A stretch of 64,000 bases of DNA from Agathobacter rectalis ATCC 33656 (GTDB lineage: Bacteria; Bacillota; Clostridia; Lachnospirales; Lachnospiraceae), in assembly GCF_000020605.1 (NCBI RefSeq), contig NC_012781.1, forward strand, positions 1,178,001 through 1,242,000. Direction: 5' to 3'. The notes under the pieces were generated by a model that searched no databases, was not told the DNA's origin, and was given only the letters and a program-made list of their open reading frames with translations. The position numbers and the translations under genes were made by a program. Below are positions 17,024-26,077 of the stretch, in pieces (position 1 is the first letter of the stretch; every line of letters begins with the position of its first letter).

Positions 17024-18019
17024 ATGAGTAACAATATCACTATATCAGATGTAGCAGAGGCACTTGGCGTTTCAAAGACAACAGTAAGCAGGGCTATATC
17101 GGGAAAGGGCAGGATAGGCGCTGCAACAAGAAAAAGAGTGCTTGAATATATACAGGAGCATGATTATAAACCTAATGTAATAGCCAGAGGGCTTGCACAG
17201 TCAAAGACATTTAATATATGTGTGGTGATGCCGGGGGATTATGCACTTGTCGATCTGCCATTTTTCCAGGAAGCTATAATGGGAATTCAGGAGATAGCAG
17301 GTATGATGGAATACGACCTTTTGCTTTGTATAGGCTCAGGCAATGATATGGCGGGGCTTAGGCGTATCATACAGAATCATAAGGTGGATGGAGTGGTGCT
17401 GCTTCGCACGATGGTAGATGATCCACAGGTGACATTCCTGCAGGAGCGCAGGATACCGTTTGTTACAGCTGGCTCATGCAAATATAAGGATGTAAAGCAG
17501 ATTGACCATGACCATAGAAGTGCCTGCAGGGAGCTGACATCAATTATGCTCATGCGTGGCATGAAAAATATGGCGCTTCTCGGAGGAAGCGAGGATATTG
17601 TTGTAAATCAGACCAGATACGCAGGCGTAGTGGATGCCCATGAGCAGTTTGGAAAGAAAATAAATGACAATCTTGTATTTTTAAACCTTGAAGGCAAAGC
17701 ATATGTCGAAAAGGCTGTAGATGATGCAATTGACAGAGGCTGTGACTGTCTGCTGTGTATGGATGATGCAGTCTGTGCGCAGGCCATGAGACGGCTCCGC
17801 GAAAGGCATATAAAGGTGCCGCAGCAGGTGAAGGTGGCTTCATTTTACAACAGCTCAGTGCTGGAAAATAATGTGCCGTCCATTACATCACTTTCATTTG
17901 ATTCAAAGGAGCTTGGAGCAAGAGCCTGCAAGAATCTGCTCAGACAGATAGAGGGTGAAGAGACTGAGAACAGGACACTTCTGCCGTATGAGGTAGTGTT
18001 AAAGGAGTCCACACAGTAA
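17024..18019 (+). CDS. LacI-family transcriptional regulator
   Basis: 331 aa. The N-terminal helix-turn-helix reads ITISDVAEALGVSKTTVSRA and is followed by the hinge segment NVIARGLAQSKT. A periplasmic-binding-like sensor domain fills residues 62-331. It is transcribed away from the GH42 beta-galactosidase. The paired GTTGCGCAA sites between them suggest it represses both itself and GH42 until a galactoside-type inducer appears. The inducer is inferred only from the neighbour. The start has AAAGAGG upstream. Confidence 0.93.
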   Translation: MSNNITISDVAEALGVSKTTVSRAISGKGRIGAATRKRVLEYIQEHDYKPNVIARGLAQSKTFNICVVMPGDYALVDLPFFQEAIMGIQEIAGMMEYDLLLCIGSGNDMAGLRRIIQNHKVDGVVLLRTMVDDPQVTFLQERRIPFVTAGSCKYKDVKQIDHDHRSACRELTSIMLMRGMKNMALLGGSEDIVVNQTRYAGVVDAHEQFGKKINDNLVFLNLEGKAYVEKAVDDAIDRGCDCLLCMDDAVCAQAMRRLRERHIKVPQQVKVASFYNSSVLENNVPSITSLSFDSKELGARACKNLLRQIEGEETENRTLLPYEVVLKESTQ

Positions 18020-18073
18020 ATTATATAAGTATGTAACTGTTTGGTAGATTCACAGTTACGAGCCGAAAGAAGT

Positions 18074-18112
18074 AAAAGCCGGAGCCGACAAATTGTCAGA
18101 CTCTGGCTTTTG
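18074..18112. terminator. Terminator between convergent genes
   Basis: AAAAGCCGGAGCC-GACAA pairs with TTGTCAGACTCTGGCTTTT. A separate perfect 8-bp hairpin (GTAACTGT/ACAGTTAC) lies at 18033-18059. Confidence 0.8.
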
Positions 18113-18133
18113 CTTTATATAGTTTTAAAACTG

Positions 18134-19096
18134 TTAAATCATCGCCAGATAAACCGTCGCGAGTGACACAACAATCTGGATAATTGCAAATCTGAAAACG
18201 ACCTGTGCATTTGACCAGCCGAGCTTCTTTCTGACGTGGTCATGGATAGGAGTTGTGGTATTCTTTAAAATATGTATCTTCAAAAATCTAAGAAGAGAAA
18301 CCTTTACGAGTCCAAGTCCACCATCGATGATAAGCACGAGACCTGCCAGTATGTAGATGAATGGGCTTTGTGATTTAAGAGCACAAATAGCTATGAATAT
18401 ACCCATGGCTCTTGAGCCCGCATCACCCATCAAAAGCTTGCTAGGTGTGGCATTGTACCACAGATATCCGAGCAGACATACCGCAAATAATAAAATACAA
18501 TAGTTGAAGCTGTCAGCTATTTTGAGCACTGAATCAAGCACGAAGAAGGTCATTATGGTAATGATGGTAAGTGTTCCCGAAAGACCATCAACACCGTCTG
18601 AACAGTTTGTGACATTGATTGATACCCAGACTAAGATGACTGTGAGTATTCCAAACACAACAGGTGGAATATTTACAGAGCCGCCAAATATGGCAAAGGT
18701 GATTGTGCTTGAGTTGAAATGCAGATACACAACTGCCACAACAATTGCAACTGCAAAATCAAGTGCGCCCTTTAAATACTCGCCCCATGGCTTTTCTGCC
18801 GCATCGTCAAAGTAGCCTGTGAGCATCTCAATAACTATAAGCACAAGATAAATGGCAATCTCCGCATTGATTTGTGAGAAAAGCACTGCCGATATCACAA
18901 ATGTGAATATAAAGATAATACCAGCGCCTCTCGGCTTCCCGGCTGAAAGCTTTCCGTCCACAGCAAACTGTCTGCCGAGGTCCTTTGGTAAAAATTTATT
19001 TAATTTTGCAATAGCAATACATGTGAGTGCGAATGCAAAAATCACTCCGATGAAAGCTATTATCGACATATCTGCCGAAGTCAAATAAGAAATCAT
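18134..19096 (-). CDS. MraY-like phospho-MurNAc-pentapeptide transferase family protein
   Basis: 320 aa, about ten transmembrane helices. MraY/WecA superfamily motifs are present: GYFDDAAEKPWGE (Asp pair), VTNCSDGVDGLSG, MGDAGSRAMG and IHDHVRKKLGWSNAQVVFRF near the end (the region of the HHHxE-like loop). These enzymes transfer phospho-sugars to undecaprenyl phosphate. A gene standing alone, away from mur/fts genes, suggests a paralogue for cell wall or another glycan; whether another mraY exists cannot be seen here. AGGAGGAC precedes the start. Confidence 0.8.
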   Translation of the reverse strand: MISYLTSADMSIIAFIGVIFAFALTCIAIAKLNKFLPKDLGRQFAVDGKLSAGKPRGAGIIFIFTFVISAVLFSQINAEIAIYLVLIVIEMLTGYFDDAAEKPWGEYLKGALDFAVAIVVAVVYLHFNSSTITFAIFGGSVNIPPVVFGILTVILVWVSINVTNCSDGVDGLSGTLTIITIMTFFVLDSVLKIADSFNYCILLFAVCLLGYLWYNATPSKLLMGDAGSRAMGIFIAICALKSQSPFIYILAGLVLIIDGGLGLVKVSLLRFLKIHILKNTTTPIHDHVRKKLGWSNAQVVFRFAIIQIVVSLATVYLAMI

Positions 19097-19250
19097 ATAG
19101 TCCTCCTTTGATATTGTATTACAACCTCATTCATTATATTAGTCTGATAAAAAAAAGTAAAGTTTTACTTGCAATTTTAAATAATTGTGTTATTATACTT
19201 ATATGCTTTAAAGCGATGAAGCATTAAAACTTTAAATTGTAACATCAAGC

Positions 19251-19291
19251 TACAGTAATATTTATATTTGTTACAATAATATTTATACTTG
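19251..19291. repeat. 20-bp tandem repeat before the aldolase-like gene
   Basis: TACAGTAATATTTATATTTG (19251-19270) and TACAATAATATTTATACTTG (19272-19291) differ at two positions and lie immediately before the coding region. The second unit runs into the GGAGG ribosome site. Confidence 0.7.
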
Positions 19292-19303
19292 GAGGAAACA
19301 AAA

Positions 19304-20275
19304 ATGGCTCAGAAAGGTGATTTAATGACAGCACGCCCTGATATCCGCGTGCTTGACGCTACCATTAGGGATGGAGGACTGGTAAACAACTTTATGTTTA
19401 CAGATGATTTTATCAATGCTCTTTATCGTGCAAACGTAAAGGCAGGCATCGACTATATGGAGTTTGGTTATAAAGCATCTAAGGAGCTTTTTGATGTAAA
19501 TAAATTCGGCAAATGGAAGTTCTGTGATGAGGCAGCTATCCGTGAGATAGTCGGAGACAACAACTCTGATATGAAGATTTCTGTCATGGCGGATGTCGGC
19601 AGATGTGACTACAAGAAGGATATTCTCCCTCGCGAGGACAGTGTGATTGACATGGTGCGTGTGGCTACATATGTACATCAGATGCCAGCAGCAATCGAGA
19701 TGATTGAGGATGCCAAGTCCAAGGGCTACGAGGTAACCTGCAACATCATGGCCATCTCAAATACACAGGAATCAGACCTTGATCAGGCACTTGACATGGT
19801 TGCCAAGAGCTCTGCAGACGGCATATACATCGTAGACAGCTACGGAGCTCTCTACCCTGAGCAGATTCGCCGCATTGCCGAGAAATACACAGAAATTGCT
19901 GAGGCAAACGGAAAGTTCGTAGGAATGCATGCGCACAATAATCAGCAGCTTGCATTTGCAAACACCATAGAGGCAGCAGCCCAGGGAGTCAGCCTGTTGG
20001 ATGCAACAATGATGGGCATGGGACGAGGCGCAGGAAACTGTGCGATGGAGCTTTTACTCAGCTTCCTAAAAAATCCAAAATACAATGTATTCCCTGTACT
20101 TAAATTTATTGAAGAGCATATGCTTCCGCTTAAGGAGAGCGGTGCTGTATGGGGCTACGATATTCCATACCTGCTCACAGGACGCTTAAATCAGCATCCA
20201 TCAGCAGCCATTGACTACATCAAGTCAGGCGAGACACATTACGCTGATTTCTACACAGATTTGCTTGATAAATAA
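19304..20275 (+). CDS. HMG-CoA-lyase-like / 4-hydroxy-2-oxovalerate aldolase-like protein
   Basis: 323 aa from ATG 19304, which has GGAGG 8 bp upstream; TTG 19289 is upstream of that site and rejected. DRE-TIM metallolyase signatures are RVLDATIRDGG (about residues 14-24), with the metal-binding Asp, and GMHAHNNQQLAFANT (about 206-220), with the metal-binding His residues. Enzymes of this family perform Claisen-type cleavage or condensation of 2-oxo acids. The specific substrate is unknown; stand-alone copies occur in polysaccharide or amino-acid-like pathways. Confidence 0.8.
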   Translation: MAQKGDLMTARPDIRVLDATIRDGGLVNNFMFTDDFINALYRANVKAGIDYMEFGYKASKELFDVNKFGKWKFCDEAAIREIVGDNNSDMKISVMADVGRCDYKKDILPREDSVIDMVRVATYVHQMPAAIEMIEDAKSKGYEVTCNIMAISNTQESDLDQALDMVAKSSADGIYIVDSYGALYPEQIRRIAEKYTEIAEANGKFVGMHAHNNQQLAFANTIEAAAQGVSLLDATMMGMGRGAGNCAMELLLSFLKNPKYNVFPVLKFIEEHMLPLKESGAVWGYDIPYLLTGRLNQHPSAAIDYIKSGETHYADFYTDLLDK

Positions 20276-20297
20276 AAATAGATAGATGTATATAAAT

Positions 20298-20338
20298 CAA
20301 TCCGCTATGCCAGATTTTGGTGTAGCGGATTGTTTTTT
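20298..20338 (+). terminator. Terminator after the aldolase-like gene; left edge of the accessory region
   Basis: CAATCCGCTATGCCA pairs with TGGTGTAGCGGATTG and is followed by T6. Sequence beyond it becomes more AT-rich. Confidence 0.85.
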
Positions 20339-20446
20339 ATATGTTATAGTAATTTTTTGTTGGTGATAAATCATAAAGATGAGAGATAAATCCTCTGCTT
20401 TTAGCTGTTAAAGATAAATAGATAACAAAAAAATGATATTTATAAC

Positions 20447-20467
20447 ATCACAAAAATGTGATATAAT
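20447..20467 (+). promoter_or_regulatory. Defence-island promoter with palindromic operator
   Basis: ATCACA-AAAA-TGTGAT (20447-20462) is a perfect inverted repeat whose last base is the first base of TATAAT (20462-20467). TGATATAAT is also an extended -10. A regulator bound there would occlude RNA polymerase. The adjacent wHTH protein is the natural candidate. Confidence 0.55.
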
Positions 20468-20505
20468 TTACAAGTAGATTATGATTTGAAATGTAGGGAG
20501 AAAAC

Positions 20506-20766
20506 ATGGGTATCAAATTATTTCTGAATGATTATTATGATCTTTTAAAGTTTATGCATGATAATGAAGTAGTGATTCTGGATGAAAAAGTCATTCCATT
20601 AACACAGCAGGAGATAGCGACAACTTTAAAATGTAGCAAGATGAAGATTAACAGTATGTTTAGTATTTTGCAAAAGCAAGATTATATAGAGCAAAAAACA
20701 AGAGGCAAATATGTTTTGACGGATAAGGCAGAAAACATAATTGAAACAATAGAAACATTACAGTAG
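20506..20766 (+). CDS. Small winged-helix regulator of the R-M island
   Basis: 86 aa. PLTQQEIATTLKCSKMKINS (about residues 28-47) followed by MFSILQKQDYIEQKTRGKYVL is a winged helix-turn-helix with recognition helix and wing. It resembles the small MarR/PadR/DprA-like wHTH proteins that control R-M expression. It is the first gene of the operon with AGGGAG before the start, and it is followed 20 bp later by the Type III methylase. I infer that it times methylase versus nuclease expression through the palindrome at 20447. Confidence 0.7.
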   Translation: MGIKLFLNDYYDLLKFMHDNEVVILDEKVIPLTQQEIATTLKCSKMKINSMFSILQKQDYIEQKTRGKYVLTDKAENIIETIETLQ

Positions 20767-20786
20767 TTACAGAGAAGGAGCAATAT

Positions 20787-22403
20787 ATGCCTACATTAGA
20801 CTGGATAGGAAAAGACAAAGTAATTAATCATCATAAAGATGTTCCGTATAAAGTACTTGAAAGAAAGTATAGTTTTGATGAGAGTGGTATGCACAAAGAG
20901 GATATTCACAGTAATAACATGATAATTCATGGTGACAATCTTGAAGCCTTGAAGTCGCTTCTTCCACAGTATGAAGGAAAAATCAAATGTATATACATAG
21001 ATCCACCTTACAATACCGGAAATGAAGGATGGATATATAATGATAATGTAAATGATCCAAAGATAAAGAAGTGGCTTGGAGAAGTCGTTGGTAAAGAGGG
21101 GGAGGATTTATCAAGGCATGATAAATGGCTATGTATGATGTATCCAAGACTTGTGCTGCTACAAAAATTATTGGCAGATGATGGGGCTATTTTCATCAGT
21201 ATTGATGATAATGAAAAAGATTACTTAAAACTTATATGTAACGAAATTTTTGGAGCAAATTATTATATGGGTACTATTGTTAGGGCTACGGGACAAACTA
21301 CAGGTCAAGATAGCTCAGGATTGGGAAGTTCTTTTGACTATGTTTTGGTGTATTCAAAGTCGTGTGATTATATATTTGGTGGTTTACCATTAACAGAACA
21401 CGATCTGAAACGATTCAAAAATGAAGATGATAGGGGAAATTATGCTTATGATCAATTAAGGAAAACAGGCAGTAATGATCGTCGTGAAGATCGTCCCAAT
21501 ATGTATTATGCAATAATAAATCCAGATGGAGAAGAATTATATCCTACTGCTACGGCGGGGTATGACTCACGATGGAGAGTAGAGAAGAAAACTTATAATA
21601 AATTAGTAGAAGATGATTTGATTTTTTGGAAAAAAACAAAAAGAAATAATGAGGAAGTTTGGTGGCCATATGTTAAGTATTATGCGGAGGGGAGGACTAA
21701 ACGACCATCTCCGTTATGGACTGAAATAGAAGGTAATAAAAAAGCATCTAGAGACGTAAAGAGTATTCTAGGGGTTGATTGCAAATTTGATTATCCTAAA
21801 CCAATTGAAATGATAGATAGAATATTAAAAATAGCATCGGTAGGTAAAGAGGATATTGTTTTAGATTCTTTTGCCGGTTCTGGTACAACAGCTCATGCTG
21901 TTTTGAATATGAACAAGTCAGACGGAGGCAATAGAAAATTTATTCTTGTAGAAATGGGGGATTATGCAGATACAATTACTGCGGAGCGTGTGAAACGAGT
22001 AATAAATGGTTATGGAGAAGGAAAGAACGCAGTAGAAGGAACAGGTGGAAACTTTTCATACTATGAATTAGGAAATCCATTATTTATGCAAGATGGAACG
22101 ATAAATGATGAGGTAGATATAACTGAAGTCAGAAAGTATGTCTGGTATACAGAGACAAATGGCATTGAGTATAAAGAAGATATACAGGAAAAGTATTTTC
22201 TTGGTTCATATAATGATACAGCCTATTATTTTTATTATGAAAAAGATAGGGTAACAATACTTGATTATGAATTTTTGACAAGTGTACATAAGAAAGAACA
22301 GGCATATGTTATATATGCGGATTCCTGTGCATTGTCAGATAGTGATTTACAAAAATGGAATATCACATTTAAGAAAATACCAAGAGATATTGAACATATC
22401 TAG
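20787..22403 (+). CDS. mod: Type III restriction-modification methyltransferase (Mod)
   Basis: 538 aa. The order of motifs is that of beta-class N6-adenine methylases: DPPY catalytic motif IV first (YIDPPYNTG, D72-Y75), then the AdoMet motif I late (DSFAGSGTTAHAVLNMN, near 363). The N-terminal DWIGKDKVINHH and C-terminal extension are typical of Type III Mod subunits, which also specify the recognition sequence. The middle part (about 165-320), with lower similarity, is the target-recognition domain. It is followed 13 bp later by the Res subunit. Confidence 0.92.
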   Translation: MPTLDWIGKDKVINHHKDVPYKVLERKYSFDESGMHKEDIHSNNMIIHGDNLEALKSLLPQYEGKIKCIYIDPPYNTGNEGWIYNDNVNDPKIKKWLGEVVGKEGEDLSRHDKWLCMMYPRLVLLQKLLADDGAIFISIDDNEKDYLKLICNEIFGANYYMGTIVRATGQTTGQDSSGLGSSFDYVLVYSKSCDYIFGGLPLTEHDLKRFKNEDDRGNYAYDQLRKTGSNDRREDRPNMYYAIINPDGEELYPTATAGYDSRWRVEKKTYNKLVEDDLIFWKKTKRNNEEVWWPYVKYYAEGRTKRPSPLWTEIEGNKKASRDVKSILGVDCKFDYPKPIEMIDRILKIASVGKEDIVLDSFAGSGTTAHAVLNMNKSDGGNRKFILVEMGDYADTITAERVKRVINGYGEGKNAVEGTGGNFSYYELGNPLFMQDGTINDEVDITEVRKYVWYTETNGIEYKEDIQEKYFLGSYNDTAYYFYYEKDRVTILDYEFLTSVHKKEQAYVIYADSCALSDSDLQKWNITFKKIPRDIEHI

Positions 22404-22416
22404 AAAGGAATGAGAT

Positions 22417-25080
22417 ATGGAATTAAAAAAATATCAGTTACAGGTAATAAAGGATTTAGACAGATTTTTAGAATTGCTGATAGAAAAGCAGAATATAAGT
22501 AAAGCCTATAATGCTTTGTGGAATGAAAAAGGAATTAATGTTGGAATAGACGGCATGCCACCATATAATCCTGAACTGGCAGGTGTTCCTCAGGTTTGCT
22601 TTAAAGTTCCAACGGGAGGAGGAAAGACTTTTCTGGCAGCAAATTCACTCAAACCGATATTTGCTTCTATGCCACATATACATCCTAAGGCAGTAGTATG
22701 GCTTGTACCTTCAGATGCTATCTTGTCACAGACATATAAGACATTAACAGATAAGAATCATGCATATAGAAAGAAGATAGATGTTGATTTTGGAAATAAA
22801 GTAGAAGTTTACTCAAAGCAACAGCTCCTGAATGGACAGAATTTTAATCCAACATCAGTAAGTGACAATTTGTCTATTTTTGTATTAAGTTACGATTCAT
22901 TTAGGACAAGTAAAAAAGACGGAAGAAAAGCATATCAGGAAAATGGTAGTTTATTACCATTTGTAAGATTTAAACAGGATAGCAGTAATTTATTAGAAGA
23001 TACAGATGAAACTGCTTTAATTCAGGTTATTCGCAAACTGAATCCTGTTGTTATTGTTGACGAGAGCCACCATGCAACGAGCAAACTTAGTAAGGAAATG
23101 TTACAGAATTTTAATCCGTCATTTGTACTTGATCTAACGGCAACACCGAAGAAGGGGAGTAATATAATTTCATTTGTAGATGCCAGACAGTTAAAAGCGG
23201 AAAACATGGTAAAGTTACCTGTAATTGTATACAACAGAAAATCACAGGAAGATGTTTTTATATCTGCTGTATCATTAAGAAGAAAGCTGGAATTGGAGGC
23301 GGTTCAGGGACAAAAAAACGGCGGTAAATATATTCGTCCTATTGTATTGTTTCAGGCACAGCCTAAAAACAATGCTGACAGTACAACATATGAGAAGATT
23401 AAGCATACTTTAATGGAGATGGGAATACCAGAGTCTGAAATTGCAATAAAAACAGCGAATAAGGATGAACTAAAGAATATAGATTTGAGTAGTTTGGATT
23501 GCAATATTAGATATATTATAACAATTAATGCATTGAAAGAAGGGTGGGATTGTCCTTTTGCATATATACTAGCTACAGTTGCAAATAGAACATCGAGTAT
23601 AGATGTGGAGCAGATATTAGGTAGAATTTTAAGATTACCTAATACAAAAAAGAATGAAAGCGAAGTCTTAAATCTTTCATATGTAATTACATCATCAAAT
23701 GCATTTTATGCAACTCTTGATAAGGTAGTAGTTGGACTTAATGCAGCAGGATTTACCAGTAAAGATTATAGAGTAGATGACTGTGAAGATGTAGTTGATG
23801 AACGGCAGACAACACAAGAAGTTAATAGTCAAACAGAACTGCTACTTGACAATATTCAAGTTGGTAATAATGATAAGGATATAGACGAACTTGATGGATT
23901 AAATGTAGAATTAATGAAGATGCAGTTGGAAAAATTGGAGAATGAATCTGCTGAAACAGGAAAAGAAGATAGTTCAGTATCATCTAATGCGATTAACGAT
24001 ATGCTTGAACATGCAAAATCACAGAATGAATTGTATTGGCAAGAATTTCAGGAGACAGAAGAAAATTATGTACCTGTACCACCGGAAGTAGGGGATAAAA
24101 TGAAACATTATAAATTGAATCAATTATTTGCAGATGAAGCTAGCAGTATGGAAATACCACAATTTATGATTGAGACAGGACGTTCTCTGTTTTCTGAACA
24201 TGTGCAACAGCCTCTATCCAAGGAAAATTTATATGCAGGATTTTCTTTATTGGATAAAGATACAGTTATAGATTTTGATAGTGTGGATTCTGAAATAGCC
24301 CGTATAGATATTGATGATTCTGATGCAATGCCTAAAGCATGGAAATTGCAGGGGTTCGACAATCAAAATGTGAAAAAGTGGTTTGATGAACAGCCATCAG
24401 ATAGAAAAATACGTTTGTGCAAGGATATGATAATAAAGAAATTATCAAAGAATAATGCGGTAAATGATAGAGATTTGGATATATATGTAGACAGAATTAT
24501 TCAGAACCTGACTGAGGATCAATTAACAGATATGGAACAGACCCCGGGCATCTATGCTTTGAAAATTAATAAAAAAGTTAATTCTCTTTTGAATGAATAT
24601 GCAAAGAAAATGTTTTATGAGTGGGTTGAACAAGACAAAATTTCTTGTATGCCATCATATAAATTACCTAGAGAGATATCACCGACAAATACTATTGCAT
24701 CGATTCCAAAATCTTTGTATAGCGAAGAAGAAAACTTTGATACAGAATATGAACGAAAAGTTGTTATGGAATTATCTTCTTTGAACAATGTAAGATGGTG
24801 GCATAGAAATATAGCAAGAAAAGGATTTTCAATCAATGGTGCAATAAACGCATATCCAGATTTAATGGTAAAAACAGAAAGTGGCAAACTGCTTCTGATA
24901 GAAACAAAAGGAGACCAACTTGAAAATTTAGAGTCCAAAGAAAAAGCAGAAACTGGGGCAAAATGGGCTGAAATGGCTGGAAGAATGTACAAGTATTATA
25001 TGGTGTTTGAAACAAAGAATCCTGGATATAATGGTGCTTATTCATATGAAGAGTTTATGAGGATTGTTAAGGAGTTATAG
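22417..25080 (+). CDS. res: Type III restriction enzyme (Res), DEAD-type helicase-nuclease
   Basis: 887 aa. Superfamily 2 helicase motifs: KVPTGGGKTFLAA (Walker A, 64-76), VDESHH (motif II, D215) and LTATPKKGS (motif III). Motifs in the second RecA domain include NALKEGWDCPFAYI and EQILGRILRLP. The C-terminal PD-(D/E)xK nuclease reads YPDLMV then LLLIETKGD (about residues 812-831). With Mod it cleaves unmethylated DNA after ATP-driven one-dimensional communication. All catalytic motifs are intact, so the system looks functional. Confidence 0.93.
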   Translation: MELKKYQLQVIKDLDRFLELLIEKQNISKAYNALWNEKGINVGIDGMPPYNPELAGVPQVCFKVPTGGGKTFLAANSLKPIFASMPHIHPKAVVWLVPSDAILSQTYKTLTDKNHAYRKKIDVDFGNKVEVYSKQQLLNGQNFNPTSVSDNLSIFVLSYDSFRTSKKDGRKAYQENGSLLPFVRFKQDSSNLLEDTDETALIQVIRKLNPVVIVDESHHATSKLSKEMLQNFNPSFVLDLTATPKKGSNIISFVDARQLKAENMVKLPVIVYNRKSQEDVFISAVSLRRKLELEAVQGQKNGGKYIRPIVLFQAQPKNNADSTTYEKIKHTLMEMGIPESEIAIKTANKDELKNIDLSSLDCNIRYIITINALKEGWDCPFAYILATVANRTSSIDVEQILGRILRLPNTKKNESEVLNLSYVITSSNAFYATLDKVVVGLNAAGFTSKDYRVDDCEDVVDERQTTQEVNSQTELLLDNIQVGNNDKDIDELDGLNVELMKMQLEKLENESAETGKEDSSVSSNAINDMLEHAKSQNELYWQEFQETEENYVPVPPEVGDKMKHYKLNQLFADEASSMEIPQFMIETGRSLFSEHVQQPLSKENLYAGFSLLDKDTVIDFDSVDSEIARIDIDDSDAMPKAWKLQGFDNQNVKKWFDEQPSDRKIRLCKDMIIKKLSKNNAVNDRDLDIYVDRIIQNLTEDQLTDMEQTPGIYALKINKKVNSLLNEYAKKMFYEWVEQDKISCMPSYKLPREISPTNTIASIPKSLYSEEENFDTEYERKVVMELSSLNNVRWWHRNIARKGFSINGAINAYPDLMVKTESGKLLLIETKGDQLENLESKEKAETGAKWAEMAGRMYKYYMVFETKNPGYNGAYSYEEFMRIVKEL

Positions 25081-25098
25081 CAAAATAGGTAAAAAAGT

Positions 25099-26058
25099 AT
25101 GAATGTTATAAAAGCAAAGTTGAGTCATAACGCATTTATTATACAATCTATACAACCATTTTCTTTTGAATACAATAACACGACTATAAGAGTATATAAA
25201 AAAGAAGAATGTTTGATGATTGAGTTGATAGGGAGAAAAAAGGAAAATGGATTGTTGAAAGTGTTTTTAAAATTGTATGATTTACTTTTTTTGATGCTAG
25301 GAGCATATCCAATTAGACTCAGTTTAAGTTATAATGAAAAAGAGATAGATACTAGTAAGTGGGTAATACGATATACAACAGCAAATCACTTTATTGAACA
25401 GGAAGCAGCTTTTTGTGACATTACAGTGGAAAATATCAATTCTAAAAGTTTGATGAATATTGACAATATACATAAACAATCAATTGCCTCAATTTCATAT
25501 ATTGTATCAGAATATTATGAACATGTTGTTACCAATCATAGAATTGAATTGATTACACACACGATAGACGGTATATTTATGCATTCTATTTATTATAAAG
25601 AGTTACTTGATATGAAAAGACTACAAAATTCTAAAAGTAGTGATACGACATATTATGAAAATGTTGAACGTGTGTTTAGATTATTTTTTTATTATCATCG
25701 AAAATATAACTGTCAGATACTTGAAGAATTAGGAACTACTAAAAAGGAATTTTATAAAACTATTTCAGATACTAGAAATGATTTTTCTCATTTACTTGGT
25801 AAAAAGAAAAATAGATTGATATCAGGAAAAGATATGGTATATTATATTGATTTAATTTTTTTTGCGGAAAGATTGTTTGTTTTGGAAGAGATGCTGAATT
25901 TAGAACTAAATGAGGGTATGATACAGGAATATATGTATATTATGCACGATTGGATAGATGAACTTGTCAATAAACGTACAGATAGAATTAAATCTAAGAG
26001 ATATACTAATATTCAAAAAGTGAATCTAATAGAGAAAAAACTGGGGTTAACAGAGTAG
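25099..26058 (+). CDS. ApeA-like HEPN-domain protein (putative RNase effector)
   Basis: 319 aa. The N-terminal 115 residues look beta-rich, as in ApeA N-terminal domains. The C-terminal helical part (about 125-300) ends its core with DTRNDFSHLLG, which carries the HEPN catalytic R-N-x3-H motif (R226, H231). HEPN RNases usually cut tRNA or mRNA to abort infection. It starts 18 bp after res and precedes another putative HEPN protein. Family membership is inferred from the motif and layout, not a search; the ribosome site is weak (TAGGT). Confidence 0.65.
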   Translation: MNVIKAKLSHNAFIIQSIQPFSFEYNNTTIRVYKKEECLMIELIGRKKENGLLKVFLKLYDLLFLMLGAYPIRLSLSYNEKEIDTSKWVIRYTTANHFIEQEAAFCDITVENINSKSLMNIDNIHKQSIASISYIVSEYYEHVVTNHRIELITHTIDGIFMHSIYYKELLDMKRLQNSKSSDTTYYENVERVFRLFFYYHRKYNCQILEELGTTKKEFYKTISDTRNDFSHLLGKKKNRLISGKDMVYYIDLIFFAERLFVLEEMLNLELNEGMIQEYMYIMHDWIDELVNKRTDRIKSKRYTNIQKVNLIEKKLGLTE

Positions 26059-26077
26059 CTTGATTAAAGGAGAACAT

